DNA of 64,000 bases from Actinacidiphila yeochonensis CN732 (GCF_000745345.1 NZ_JQNR01000003.1:62001-126000); one strand, 5' to 3'; shown: positions 51,876 to 60,954, numbered from the stretch's first letter. Notes: generated by a model not told the origin, from the letters alone. Numbers and translations are program-made.

Positions 51876-52786
51876 GCGGGGTTCCTCCCGGACGTGCTTG
51901 CTGAGACGTGCTTGGGGTCGTGCTGCGGTTGGTACTGGGGGTCGTGCTGGGGGTGGTGCCGAGGCTCCTGCTGCGGCGCCCGCGCCGGGTGGCGCGTCCC
52001 GCCGCGGCCCGCGGGGTCCGTGGACTCCGCGGGCGCCGGTCCACCGGGCGGCGGCGCCGGGTGCGCGCGGGGGATGTACGTGGTGCACACCCCGTCGCCG
52101 TGCGCGATCGTCGCCAGCCGCTGGACGTGGGTGCCGAGCAGGGTCGAGAAGACCTCGGCCTCGGCCTCGCACAGCTGCGGGAACTGCTCGGCGGCGTGGG
52201 CCACCGGGCAGTGGTGCTGGCACAGCTGCTCGCCCTCGAAGCCCTTGGCTCCCGGGGCGGCCCCGGCCGGGGCGGGGGCGCTGCGCGCGCTTGCAGCGTA
52301 CCCGTCGGCGGACAGTGCGCGGGCCAGGACCTTCGCCCGGTCCTCGGGGGCGGCTGCCTCGACCAGGGCGCGGTAGCGCTCGGCCTGGGCGGCGACCCGG
52401 GCGCGGGCGAACGCGGTCACCGCGGCCTCGCCCGACTCCCCGCCGCCGGCCGACTGCGCGATCCAGCGCAGGGCGTCGGCGGCGAGCTGGTCGTAGGACT
52501 GGTCGAACGCGTCGCGTCCGCAGTCGGTGAGGGCGAACACCTTGGCCGGACGGCCTCGGCCGCGGCTGCCGTAGACCCGCTGCTCGCGGGGCTCGACGAT
52601 GTTCTCGGCCACCAGGGCGTCGAGGTGGCGGCGGACCGCCGCCTGGGTGAGGCCCAGCCGTTCGGCCAGGTCCGCGGCGGTGGAGGGCCCGTGGCCCAGG
52701 ATGGAGCGGGCGACGCGGTTGCGGGTACGCCGCTCCCCGGTCGTCTGCTCCTCCGCTCCGATCGGAGCGCCGCCGACGTTTTTCAC
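51872..52786 (-). CDS. sufR: Fe-S-sensing repressor SufR
   Basis: 304 residues. Winged HTH near residues 25-90 ([53 protein letters not shown]) and a C-terminal cluster-binding cysteine set, [18 protein letters not shown]. It should repress the suf operon when holding its cluster. GTG 52786 (VKNVGGAP) is chosen; the frame continues upstream but codes poorly. A ~60-residue His/Gln/Pro-rich tail is unusual. An inverted repeat covers the start codon. Confidence 0.9.
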   Translation of the reverse strand: MKNVGGAPIGAEEQTTGERRTRNRVARSILGHGPSTAADLAERLGLTQAAVRRHLDALVAENIVEPREQRVYGSRGRGRPAKVFALTDCGRDAFDQSYDQLAADALRWIAQSAGGGESGEAAVTAFARARVAAQAERYRALVEAAAPEDRAKVLARALSADGYAASARSAPAPAGAAPGAKGFEGEQLCQHHCPVAHAAEQFPQLCEAEAEVFSTLLGTHVQRLATIAHGDGVCTTYIPRAHPAPPPGGPAPAESTDPAGRGGTRHPARAPQQEPRHHPQHDPQYQPQHDPKHVSASTSGRNPA

Positions 52787-52797
52787 AATGCCATTGT
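52785..52797. promoter_or_regulatory. Inverted repeat over the sufR start codon
   Basis: ACAAT-GCC-ATTGT is a perfect inverted repeat that includes part of the GTG. No clear ribosome-binding site precedes the GTG, so sufR may be leaderless, with this repeat at the transcription start as an autoregulatory site. Confidence 0.45.
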
Positions 52798-52857
52798 TGC
52801 GTAATTCATCTCGCCCGGGCAAGCGGCGACAGTCGCCCCCGCGGTGGAATGCGTCAC

Positions 52858-52876
52858 TTAGGGTTACCTCACCGCG
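52858..52876. promoter_or_regulatory. Iron-box-like sequence upstream of sufR
   Basis: TTAGGGTTACCTCACC matches 12 of 19 positions of the DmdR/IdeR iron-box consensus TTAGGTTAGGCTCACCTAA as I recall it. About 70 bp upstream of the sufR start. Weak on its own. Confidence 0.3.
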
Positions 52877-53064
52877 GTCTCCGCGACGCGCCCGGCGAGC
52901 CTCCCGGCCGCGCCGCCCACCAGGCACGATACGCCCTGGCCAGCGGCGGCCGCGGCCCCCGGTCCCCTCCGCCGCGCACACCCCGGCGCCGCTCGCGTCC
53001 GCCGAGCGGCTCAGCCGCGGGGCCGCGGGGCCGAGGACCCGCACGGCTCCCTAGACTCGTCGGC

Positions 53065-53991
53065 ATGCGAAACGAGCCCGCGGTCGAGCTGACCGGTCTG
53101 GTCAAGCGGTACGGGACCAAGGCCGCCGTGGACGGGCTGGACCTGCGGGTGGCCCGTGGCGGCGTGACCGCCGTGCTGGGCCCGAACGGCGCCGGCAAGA
53201 CCACCACCGTCGAGATCTGCGAGGGCTACCGCCGCCCCGACGCCGGCACCGCCCGCGTCCTCGGGCTGGACCCGGCCGCGCGGAACGCCGCGCTGCGGCC
53301 CCGTATCGGGGTGATGCTCCAGTCCGGCGGCGTCTACCCCGGCGCCCGCGCCGAGGAGATGCTGCGGCACGCGGCGGCCCTGCACGCCCATCCGGTCGAC
53401 CCCGGCCTGCTGATCGAGCGGCTCGGGCTCGGGTCCTGCGGCCGCACCCCCTACCGGCGGCTGTCCGGCGGGCAGCAGCAGCGGCTCGCGCTGGCCATGG
53501 CCGTGGTCGGCCGCCCCGAGCTGGTCTTCCTCGACGAGCCCACCGCCGGCCTCGACCCGCAGGCCCGCCACGCCACCTGGGACCTGGTCCGGGATCTGCG
53601 CGCGGACGGCGTCACCGTCGTGCTCACCACCCACTTCATGGAGGAGGCCGAGCAGCTCGCGGACGACGTCGTGATCATCGACGCCGGCCGCGCGGTCGCC
53701 TCCGGCACCCCCGAGGAGCTGTGCCGGGGCGGCGCGGAGAACACCCTGCGCTTCTCCGGCCGCCCCGGCCTCGACCTCGCCTCACTGCTCAAGGCGCTGC
53801 CCGACGGGAGCCGCGCCACCGAGCCCTCCGCCGGCTCCTACCGCGTCGAGGGCACCATCGACCCGCAGCTGCTGGCCACCGTCACCTCCTGGTGCGCCCA
53901 GCACGGCGTCATGCCGGACCGCCTCGCGGTGGAGCGGCGCACCCTGGAGGACGTCTTCTTGGAACTGACCGGCAGGGAGCTGCGCGCATGA
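53065..53991 (+). CDS. ABC transporter ATP-binding protein (DrrA/ABC-2 export type)
   Basis: 308 residues. Walker A VLGPNGAGKTTTVEICEG, Q-loop MLQSGG, signature RLSGGQQQRLALAM, Walker B LVFLDEPTAGLDPQAR, H-loop VLTTHFMEEAEQL. The C-terminal ~90 residues carry the usual accessory domain. ATG 53065 gives the family length. Its stop overlaps an ATG (ATGA, 53988) for the permease gene. Divergent from sufR. Confidence 0.9.
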   Translation: MRNEPAVELTGLVKRYGTKAAVDGLDLRVARGGVTAVLGPNGAGKTTTVEICEGYRRPDAGTARVLGLDPAARNAALRPRIGVMLQSGGVYPGARAEEMLRHAAALHAHPVDPGLLIERLGLGSCGRTPYRRLSGGQQQRLALAMAVVGRPELVFLDEPTAGLDPQARHATWDLVRDLRADGVTVVLTTHFMEEAEQLADDVVIIDAGRAVASGTPEELCRGGAENTLRFSGRPGLDLASLLKALPDGSRATEPSAGSYRVEGTIDPQLLATVTSWCAQHGVMPDRLAVERRTLEDVFLELTGRELRA

Positions 53992-54118
53992 GCCCGTCGA
54001 CACCGCCCTCCACCCCGGCGCCGTCCCCGCCGCTGTCCCGGCGCAGGCCCCGGCCGGCCGGCCGGCCGCCGCGCCCGGCCCGTTCGCCCCGGCGCCGGGC
54101 GGGGCGCCGCTGCCGCGG

Positions 54119-54832
54119 ATGATCCGCGCGCAGGCCCTGCTGGAGACCCGGATGCTGCTGCGCAACGGCGAGCAGCTGCTGCTGACGGTGATCATCCCGG
54201 CACTGCTGCTGGCCCTGTTCAGCAGCGTCGACATCGTGGACACCGGCGCCGGCAAGTCGGTGGACTTCCTCGCCCCGGGCGTGCTGGCCCTGGCCGTGCT
54301 CTCCACCGCGTTCACCGGCCAGGCCATCGCCACCGGCTTCGAACGCCGCTACGGGGTGCTCAAGCGGCTCGGCGCCTCGCCGCTGCCGCGCTGGGCGCTG
54401 ATGACGGCGAAGACCTGCGCGGTGCTGGCCACCGAGGTGCTGCAGAGCGCGCTGCTGGTGGCCATCGCCTTCGCGCTGGGCTGGTCGCCGCACGGCGACC
54501 CGGCCGCCGTGGTGCTGCTGATGCTGCTGGGCACCGCCGCCTTCTCCGGGCTCGGCCTGCTCATGGCCGGCACCCTCAAGGCCGAGGCCACCCTGGCCGC
54601 CGCGAACCTGGTCTTCCTGCTGCTGCTGGTCGGCGGCGGGGTGATCGTGCCGCTGGACAAGTTCGGCGGCGGGCAGCACGTGCTGCGGCTGCTGCCCGTC
54701 TCCGCGCTCTCCGACGGCCTGCGCTCGGTGCTCCAGCACGGCGCCGGGATGCCGTGGGGCGACCTGGGCATCCTCGCGGTCTGGTCGGTCCTCGGCCTCG
54801 GCGCGGCAGCCCGCTTCTTCCGCTGGGAGTAG
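54119..54832 (+). CDS. ABC-2 type permease, N-terminal leader frame-broken
   Basis: Six hydrophobic segments (for example LLLTVIIPALLLALFSSVDI, FLAPGVLALAVLSTAFTGQA, LLVAIAFALGWSP, VVLLMLLGTAAFSGLGLL) make it the partner of the ATPase upstream. The 238-residue ORF begins ATG 54119, but the native start is more likely ATG 53988, which overlaps the ATPase stop: frame 3 reads MSPSTPPSTPAPSPPL, then frame 2 continues VPAQAPAGRPAAAPG and FAPAPGGAPLPRMIRAQ. One missing base near 54035 joins them. Substrate unknown; many actinobacteria carry this pair between suf and ctaA. Confidence 0.85.
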   Translation: MIRAQALLETRMLLRNGEQLLLTVIIPALLLALFSSVDIVDTGAGKSVDFLAPGVLALAVLSTAFTGQAIATGFERRYGVLKRLGASPLPRWALMTAKTCAVLATEVLQSALLVAIAFALGWSPHGDPAAVVLLMLLGTAAFSGLGLLMAGTLKAEATLAAANLVFLLLLVGGGVIVPLDKFGGGQHVLRLLPVSALSDGLRSVLQHGAGMPWGDLGILAVWSVLGLGAAARFFRWE

Positions 54833-54953
54833 CCGCCCCGGATCTGCCTCCCGCCGGGCCCGGCGGCGGCTGGGGACGGTATCTTCCCAGGTGACACGCG
54901 GTCTCCGCGCCGCGCGGGGGTCCGCGAGGCGGCCGCGGGGGAGGGAGCCCGCC

Positions 54954-56633
54954 ATGGCCGCGCCACCGCAGTCCCCAGGGACGGAGGGGTCCGAGCCCCG
55001 GTCCGCCGACGGCAGGAGCGGCCCCGCCGGCAGCGGCCCGACGGCCGGGGGCCAGGACGGCGGCGGGTCGTCCTGGGCGCCCCTGCGGCTGCGGACCTTC
55101 CGGTCGCTGTGGCTGGCCCAGCTCGGGTCGAACGTCGGCACCTGGATGCAGACCGTCGGCGCCCAGTGGATGCTCGTCCACCAGCCGAACGCGCCCACGC
55201 TGACCTCGCTGGTGCAGGCGGCCTCGCTGCTGCCCGTGCTCTTCCTGTCGCTGCCCGCCGGGGTGCTCGCCGACGTGCTCGACCGGCGCCGCCTGCTGAT
55301 CTGGCTGTCCGTCGGGATGACGGCGGTCAGCGCGGCGCTGGCCGCCCTGACCGCCGCCGGGCTGACCACCCCCTCGGTCCTCATCGCGCTGGTCTTCCTC
55401 CTGGGCTGCGGCAGCGCGCTGACGGGCCCCGGCTGGCAGGCGGTGCAGCCCGAACTCGTCCCGCGCGGGCAGATCCCCGCGGCCGCGGCGCTCGGCAGCC
55501 TCAACGTGAACCTCGCCCGCGCCGTCGGCCCGGCCCTCGCCGGCGTCATCGTCGCCGTCACCGGCCCCGACGTGGTCTTCGCCATCAACGCGGTGTCGTT
55601 CCTCGGCGTGGTCGGCGCCCTGACGGCCTGGCACCGCGCCGACCCGCGCGGCGCGGGGGCCCCGGAGCGTATCCGTCCCGCCCTGGCGGCCGGCACCCGC
55701 TACGTCCGCAACGCGCCCGGAGTGCGGCGGCTGCTGCTGCGCGCCGGGCTGTTCGTCGTCCCCGCCTCCGCCCTGTGGGGCCTGCTGCCGGTGGTCTCCT
55801 CCACCCGGCTCGGCCTCGGCGCGGGCGGGTACGGACTGCTGCTGGGCGCTCTGGGACTGGGCGCGATCGCCGGCGCCGTCACCGTCAAGCGCGTCCGGGC
55901 GGCGGTGGGCCGCAACCTCCTGCTCGCCCTCAGCGGCTGCGCCTTCGCCGCCGGCAGCGCGGCCGCGGCCCTGGTGACGCAGCCGGTCGTGGTGGCGGTC
56001 CTCCTCGTGCTGACCGGCGTCGGCTGGCTGTACGCGCTGTCCACGCTCAACACCACCCTCCAGCTGGCCCTGCCGGCGTGGGTGCGCGCCCGGGGGTTGG
56101 CCGTCTACCTGATGGTCTTCATGGGCGGCCAGGGGGTGGGCACCCTGCTGTGGGGCCTGCTGGCCCAGGCGGCCGGCATCCGGCCGACGCTGCTGGCCGC
56201 GACCGCGCTGCTGCTGCTCTCCTCGCTGTCCCTGGCGCTCTGGCCGGTGCACGCCCGGACCGGCACCCTCGAACGGGACGCGGTGGCGCCCTGGCCCGAG
56301 CCGATGCTGGCCTTCGACGAGGAGCCGGGGGGCGGCCCCGTGCTGGTCGAGATCGACTACGAGGTGGCCGCCGACCGCACCGCCGACTTCCGCGCGGCGA
56401 TGGCGGCCCTGTCCGTCTCCCGCCGCCGCACCGGCGCCGTCCACTGGTCCCTCTACCGCGACGCGGAGCGCGAGAACGTCTGGGTCGAGATCTTCGAGGT
56501 CCCCTCGTGGCAGGAGCACCTGCTCCAGCACGACGGCCGGCTGACCGGGTACGACGCCGAGCTGGTGGAGCGCGCCCGGTCGCTGGCGGCGGGCGAACCC
56601 CGCGTGCGCCACCTGGTGGCGCCGGCGGCGTGA
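54954..56633 (+). CDS. MFS exporter with C-terminal antibiotic-monooxygenase-like domain
   Basis: 559 residues; ATG 54954 after GGGGGAGGGAGCCC. Residues ~45-445 hold about 12 membrane helices of the EntS/MFS_3 group (LAQLGSNVGTWMQTVGAQWM, AGVLADVLDRRRLLIWLS). Residues ~460-559 are a soluble ferredoxin-like ABM domain (VLVEIDYEVAADRTADFRAA, HWSLYRDAERENVWVEIFEV, LVERARSLAAGEPRVRHLV). The fusion occurs in known MFS_3 proteins. Substrate unknown. Confidence 0.85.
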   Translation: MAAPPQSPGTEGSEPRSADGRSGPAGSGPTAGGQDGGGSSWAPLRLRTFRSLWLAQLGSNVGTWMQTVGAQWMLVHQPNAPTLTSLVQAASLLPVLFLSLPAGVLADVLDRRRLLIWLSVGMTAVSAALAALTAAGLTTPSVLIALVFLLGCGSALTGPGWQAVQPELVPRGQIPAAAALGSLNVNLARAVGPALAGVIVAVTGPDVVFAINAVSFLGVVGALTAWHRADPRGAGAPERIRPALAAGTRYVRNAPGVRRLLLRAGLFVVPASALWGLLPVVSSTRLGLGAGGYGLLLGALGLGAIAGAVTVKRVRAAVGRNLLLALSGCAFAAGSAAAALVTQPVVVAVLLVLTGVGWLYALSTLNTTLQLALPAWVRARGLAVYLMVFMGGQGVGTLLWGLLAQAAGIRPTLLAATALLLLSSLSLALWPVHARTGTLERDAVAPWPEPMLAFDEEPGGGPVLVEIDYEVAADRTADFRAAMAALSVSRRRTGAVHWSLYRDAERENVWVEIFEVPSWQEHLLQHDGRLTGYDAELVERARSLAAGEPRVRHLVAPAA

Positions 56634-56697
56634 ACCGCCGCGGTCCGGGGACGGCGGTCAGCCCGCCGCGCCGCCACGGGAACCCCGTGCGCTCCGT

Positions 56698-57465
56698 TCA
56701 GCGCCGCCGAGCGAGTACCTGATACTCCGACTCCAGGTCCACGGCATGGAACTGGTCCAGGCGCATCAGGAGTTGGGCTGCCTGCATCCACGCCATCCGG
56801 TCGTCCCCGAAGTCCAGACCGCCGACCTCGTACGGCACCGGGCTCGGGAAGCCCGGGCGGTAGAGCACCCCGTGCACACCGCTGAGCGCGAAGCGGCGGA
56901 CGCGCACCGCCGTGTACCGCTGACGCAGGTGCGGACAACTCCGCACCGACTGCCGGGCACAGGCGAGGCACACCGGCGGGTGGCCGGTCACCAGTTCCGA
57001 GGGGCAGGCGCCCTGGGGATCGGGGGCGTCTCCGAGCAGCCACAGAAGCCCGTCGCCGTCGCTGTCATGGCCGGCGGGCCGACCGCAGACCTGGCAGAGG
57101 AGCCCGCCCATCGCCTGCCGTTGACGCAGGAAGTGCACCTTGCCGTACTGCGGTTTCCCCTTGCCGGGGCTGCTCGGTACTCGGCGCCAGAGGATGCCGT
57201 CGCCGTCACGGTCATACGGGCGTTCGTTGAGATAGGCCAGTCGGCCTCGGCGCTGGACGACCTCAGGCTGCTCAGCGCTCTCAGACGTCCATGAGGCAAT
57301 GAAGGGCACACGTTCGGCGAGAGGAAACACGCCGATCGGGCGGCGATCGGGATTTCGGAGCAGGGCGGCCTGCCGCTCAGATGACCTTTGCACGAAGAGT
57401 TCCCTCCGGAGCGCAGAGGACTTCGGCCTCTCAAAAGGCAGTCGTCCGGCAACTTCTCTATACAT
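56698..57465 (-). CDS. Hypothetical protein with zinc-ribbon-like cysteine pairs
   Basis: 255 residues from ATG 57465; the frame is open further upstream but overlaps the regulatory region. Cysteine/histidine pattern: LCQVCGRPAGHDSDGDG, then CPSELVTGHPPVCLACARQ and CPHLRQ, likely one or two structural zinc sites. N-terminal and C-terminal parts are basic and helical (LLMRLDQFHAVDLESEYQVL at the end). No TM helix. Divergent from a GntR gene and flanked by its operators, so probably regulated by it. Function unknown; the pair may be an element remnant or a phage-derived pair. Confidence 0.6.
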   Translation of the reverse strand: MYREVAGRLPFERPKSSALRRELFVQRSSERQAALLRNPDRRPIGVFPLAERVPFIASWTSESAEQPEVVQRRGRLAYLNERPYDRDGDGILWRRVPSSPGKGKPQYGKVHFLRQRQAMGGLLCQVCGRPAGHDSDGDGLLWLLGDAPDPQGACPSELVTGHPPVCLACARQSVRSCPHLRQRYTAVRVRRFALSGVHGVLYRPGFPSPVPYEVGGLDFGDDRMAWMQAAQLLMRLDQFHAVDLESEYQVLARRR

Positions 57466-57478
57466 CTCAGGAAAGCCA

Positions 57479-57494
57479 ACATCTCTAGAGATGT
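57479..57494. promoter_or_regulatory. 16-bp palindromic GntR operator candidate
   Basis: ACATCTCTAGAGATGT is a perfect palindrome in the divergent promoter. A related half-site TGTCTAGAGAGG sits at 57550-57561, directly upstream of the GntR start, next to a -10-like TATGCT. Another partial copy, TATACATCTC, is at 57459-57468 over the start of the minus-strand gene. Confidence 0.7.
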
Positions 57495-57579
57495 CAACCG
57501 CCTCGTGGGCAGGAGCGCCGAACAGGTGCGCCATCCGCCCGCCCCTATGCTGTCTAGAGAGGAGAGGCGAGGAGCCGGT

Positions 57580-58338
57580 ATGAGCAACGAGAGCGGGCGT
57601 CGTCAGCCGAAGTACCGGCGGATCGCCGACGATCTGCGGGTGGCGATCGACCGCGGGGAGTACGGCCCGGGCGATCGGCTGCCGGGTGAGAACGACCTGA
57701 TGGCGACCTACGAGGTGGCCAGGATGACGGCGCGCCAAGCGCTCGGCGTACTCCAGAGCGAGGGCGTCGCCGAGGCGCGCAAGGGGGCCGGGGTCTTCGT
57801 CCGTGCCTTCCGGCCGCTGCGGCGGCGGGGAATCCAGCGGGTGTCCGGCAGCCGGTGGGGCGGCGGCCGCTCGATCTGGGCCGCCGAGTCCGAGGGTCGG
57901 AACCTCGTCGTCGACCAGATCGAGGTCACGGAGGAAGCGGCGCGCGAGGACGTCGCGACCGTGCTGGGGATCGAGGCAGGCGAGGCGGTCTGCGTGCGCA
58001 GCCGCAGATTCGTCCTGGACGGCAAGCCGGTGCTGCTGGCGACGTCCTATCTGCCCGCCGCCCTGGTGGCGGGGTCGGCCGTCGTCCGGGAGGACCCGGG
58101 GCCGGGCGGCATCTACGCCCGCCTCGCCGAACTCGGCCACGCGCCGGCCCGCTTCCGCGAGGAGATCCGCTCCCGCATGCCCTCGGCGGACGAGGCCGGC
58201 CGGCTGGAGCTCGCCGCGGGCACGCCGGTGATCCTGGTCTGCCGGACCGCCTACACGGACGACGGGCAGCCGGTCGAGGTGAACGAGATGACCCTGGACG
58301 CGGCGTCGTACGTCCTGGAGTACGACTTCGACGCGTAA
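57580..58338 (+). CDS. GntR-family regulator (HutC/FadR-like UTRA domain)
   Basis: 252 residues. N-terminal winged HTH (PKYRRIADDLRVAIDRGEYG, PGDRLPGENDLMATYEVARM, TARQALGVLQSEGVAEARKG) and a UTRA effector domain (VLGIEAGEAVCVRSRRFVLD, VLLATSYLPAALV, IYARLAELGH, EVNEMTLDAASYVLEYDFDA). ATG 57580 has GGAG upstream. It probably represses itself and the divergent zinc-ribbon gene via the CTCTAGAG-type sites. Confidence 0.88.
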   Translation: MSNESGRRQPKYRRIADDLRVAIDRGEYGPGDRLPGENDLMATYEVARMTARQALGVLQSEGVAEARKGAGVFVRAFRPLRRRGIQRVSGSRWGGGRSIWAAESEGRNLVVDQIEVTEEAAREDVATVLGIEAGEAVCVRSRRFVLDGKPVLLATSYLPAALVAGSAVVREDPGPGGIYARLAELGHAPARFREEIRSRMPSADEAGRLELAAGTPVILVCRTAYTDDGQPVEVNEMTLDAASYVLEYDFDA

Positions 58339-58353
58339 GCCCCGCCGGGTGGC

Positions 58354-59652
58354 TCAGCCCGCTGGGACGCAGTCGACGAAGCGGGCGAAGTCCGTGCCGC
58401 CGCCGGAGTCGTCCAGCGCCAGGAACTGGGCCCGGGGGTGCGAGGCGAGGCGGCACATGTCGTAGCGCACGCAGACCGGGGGGTTGGCGGCCCGGGTGCC
58501 CCGGTAGAGGTGGTTGCCGACCAGTTGGCAGGAGTCGTAGCGGACCAGGGGGCCGTTGCCGGTGAGGGTGTAGCGGTGGGCGCGGAGCCCGTCGGAGAAC
58601 GACTTGAACGCGTGGGCGGTGTCGTCGCAGTCGTTGAAGTGGACGGTGCCGCGGTTCCAGTCGCAGTCGATCACCACCACCGCGTCGTCGCGCAGCTCGA
58701 AGCGGATGTCCTCGGCGTGGAAGCGCTGGACGCCGTCGAAGTGCGAGGGGCGCGGGAAGCGGAAGAAGGCGCTCTCGAAGCCGTAGTCGGGGTGCGGGGT
58801 GGGGCGGCGCCCGGTGACGATGTAGCTGCCGGAGCGGCAGGTGATCGAGCCGCCGTAGGGGAACTCCAGGAAGTCGCCCCACTCGTAGGTGACGTTCATG
58901 TCGGTGAACCAGTAGTTGAGGAACTGGTCCTGCTGCTCGGGTGTGGTGGAGCGCTTCGAGAGCCCGGAGTACAGGAACGCCCTGCGGTAGGCGCCGCCGA
59001 CCCGGCACGCCTCCCAGCGCATCTCGGAGTTGTCGTTGCTGCCGTCGAGCGCGATGCCGTACTCCCACTCCCCCATCCACTCGCACTCGGTGAACCGGTA
59101 GTTGGCCGCGCCGCCGGTGGAGTAGGACGAGAAGAACGAGGCACCCGGGGTGCCCGAGGTGAAGCGCAGGCCCTCGAAGGAGACGTTCTGCCAGGTGTCG
59201 TTGTTGCGGCACAGGTAGGTGCCGGCGTCCTCGTCCACGCTCTTGGGCGCGAAGACGATGTCGCTGATCCGCAGGCCGCCGCCGACGAACCGGAGCCCGT
59301 TGCGCTGGTGGGTGGGCTGGTCGGCGTCGATCAGCGCGCCCGGCTGGGTGACGAGGTACTGGCCGGGCGGCACCAGGACGACGGTGCGGCCGGTGCCGCT
59401 CTCGGCCCGCTGCTCGGCGTAGGCGTAGGCGGCCTGGAAGGCGGCGCTGTCGTCGGTGCGGCCGTCGCCCTTGGCGCCGAAGTCGGCGACCACGTCGGCG
59501 TAGCCGGGGTGGTCGCCGGTGGCGGCGCCGGCGGCGGGGGCGTCCCAGGCACCGCTGGCCCAGGCCGCGGCGCCGGCGCCGCCGAGGGCCGCGGCGGCGC
59601 CCCCGTACAGCAGTCTTCGGCGGTTGACGGAATCACGGTGCTGGCCGGCCAT
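58354..59652 (-). CDS. Tat-exported pectate-lyase-superfamily protein
   Basis: 432 residues. The N-terminus has a twin-arginine signal (NRRRLLYGGAAAALGGAGAA) with an alanine-rich core. The mature part starts with the pectate-lyase-3/GH28-like entry YADVVADFGAKGDGRTDDSA, then VLVPPGQYLVTQP and a right-handed beta-helix pattern with repeated strand blocks (ISDIVFAPKSVDED, VSFEGLRFTSGTPGAS, YRFTECEWMGEWEYGIALD). Extracellular polysaccharide binding or cleavage is likely; catalytic residues could not be assigned. Confidence 0.8.
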   Translation of the reverse strand: MAGQHRDSVNRRRLLYGGAAAALGGAGAAAWASGAWDAPAAGAATGDHPGYADVVADFGAKGDGRTDDSAAFQAAYAYAEQRAESGTGRTVVLVPPGQYLVTQPGALIDADQPTHQRNGLRFVGGGLRISDIVFAPKSVDEDAGTYLCRNNDTWQNVSFEGLRFTSGTPGASFFSSYSTGGAANYRFTECEWMGEWEYGIALDGSNDNSEMRWEACRVGGAYRRAFLYSGLSKRSTTPEQQDQFLNYWFTDMNVTYEWGDFLEFPYGGSITCRSGSYIVTGRRPTPHPDYGFESAFFRFPRPSHFDGVQRFHAEDIRFELRDDAVVVIDCDWNRGTVHFNDCDDTAHAFKSFSDGLRAHRYTLTGNGPLVRYDSCQLVGNHLYRGTRAANPPVCVRYDMCRLASHPRAQFLALDDSGGGTDFARFVDCVPAG

Positions 59653-59940
59653 CCGCGAGCCCTCCTGTCGGGCGGACCGGGGCGCTGCGGCACCGGCCCG
59701 GCACGGGGTGTGACCGATGATGCTAGGGCGCGCGGCGCCTCGGCGGAGGCGTTTTCCGGCTTTCCCGCTTCTTCCGCCTTTTACCGTTTTTGCGTCTTTT
59801 CACATGATCATTGGTCATGCGTCGACACGCCGTCGGCAGCCGTTTCCCCCGGCTTCCCCCTGCGGTTTCCCCGCGGCTCCCCCGGGTTTTCCACAGACTG
59901 GCCGCCCCCTCGTGAAAGCGTGCACAAGAAGACGCCTACG
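59653..59940. other. Pyrimidine-rich intergenic region between divergent genes
   Basis: 288 bp with an unusual T/C-rich strand (59750-59810 and 59840-59900), including CTTTTACCGTTTTTGCG and repeated CCCCCGG/TTTCC units, plus the palindrome ATGATCAT at 59804-59811. It should hold the ctaA and pectate-lyase promoters. Confidence 0.45.
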
Positions 59941-60954
59941 ATGAGGGGCGTGCCGAAGCTGCTCTCCCACGCGCGGGACATCGCGCGGAACCCGATGGCC
60001 TGGATCGCCGCACGGTGGACCCCCGATCCCGTGACGGTGCGCCGGGCGACCTTCGCCGCCCTGGTGATGTCCGTGGTGATCGTGGTGACCGGCGGCGCGG
60101 TGCGGGTGACGGCCTCCGGACTGGGCTGCCCCACCTGGCCGACCTGCCGGGGCGACAGCCTGCTCGGCACTCGCGAGATGGGCCTGCACCACACCATCGA
60201 GATCAGCAACCGCATGCTGACGTACGTGCTGTGCGCCGTGATCGGATGGGCCATCATCGCCGTCCGCTCCAGCGCGCGGCGGCGGCCCGGGGTGCTCAGG
60301 CTGGCCTGGGCGCAGTTCTGGGTGGTGGTGTTCAACGCGGTGTGGGGCGGTCTGACCGTCCTGACCAAGCTCAACCCGTACGTGGTCTCCCTCCATTTCC
60401 TGCTGTCGGCGGCGCTGATCACCGTCGCCGTCCTCACCTGGCACCGGCTGGGCGAGGGCGACGCGGCGGCCCGCCCGCTGGTGGGCAAGCCGGTGCGGCA
60501 GCTCGGGCAGGTGCTCGCCGCCGCGGCCGCGGTGCTGATCGTGGTGGGCACGATGGTCAGCGGCGCCGGCCCGCACCCGGGCGAGTCCTCCGGCTCCTAC
60601 ACGGTGCGCCGCATCCCCGTGGACTGGAGGACGGTCGCCCAGCTGCACGCCGACTTCGCGTGGATCGTGGTCGGGCTGACGGTCGCCCTGTGGTTCGTGC
60701 TGCGGGCGGTCGACTCCCCGGTGGGGCCGCAGCGACGGGCGCGCGACCTGTTCCTGGTGCTCATGGGGCAGGCCGTCATCGGCTACGTCCAGTACTTCAC
60801 GCACCTGCCCGCGGCCCTGGTCGACCTGCACATGTTCGGCGCGTGCCTGGTCTGGATCGCCGTGCTGCGGGTGCTGCTCTCCTTCCGCGAGCGGCCGCAG
60901 ACCGATCCCCGGGTGCCGGTGCCTGCCGCCCCGGAACGGCTGTCGGTCACCTGA
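59941..60954 (+). CDS. ctaA: Heme A synthase (COX15/CtaA)
   Basis: 337-residue membrane enzyme that oxidises heme O to heme A. Eight hydrophobic helices are visible with the heme-ligand histidines in LHHTIEISNRML, SLHFLLSAAL, QLHADFAWIVV and LHMFGACLVW. The cysteine pair GLGCPTWPTCRG is in the first extracellular loop. ATG 59941 is used; GTG 59950 is an alternative. Paired functionally with ctaB at the right end of the window. Confidence 0.93.
   Translation: MRGVPKLLSHARDIARNPMAWIAARWTPDPVTVRRATFAALVMSVVIVVTGGAVRVTASGLGCPTWPTCRGDSLLGTREMGLHHTIEISNRMLTYVLCAVIGWAIIAVRSSARRRPGVLRLAWAQFWVVVFNAVWGGLTVLTKLNPYVVSLHFLLSAALITVAVLTWHRLGEGDAAARPLVGKPVRQLGQVLAAAAAVLIVVGTMVSGAGPHPGESSGSYTVRRIPVDWRTVAQLHADFAWIVVGLTVALWFVLRAVDSPVGPQRRARDLFLVLMGQAVIGYVQYFTHLPAALVDLHMFGACLVWIAVLRVLLSFRERPQTDPRVPVPAAPERLSVT

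Noticed and set aside
52858..52876. A confident iron-box call
   Set aside because: 12 of 19 matches to a recalled consensus is suggestive only; kept as a low-confidence site rather than a firm regulator assignment.
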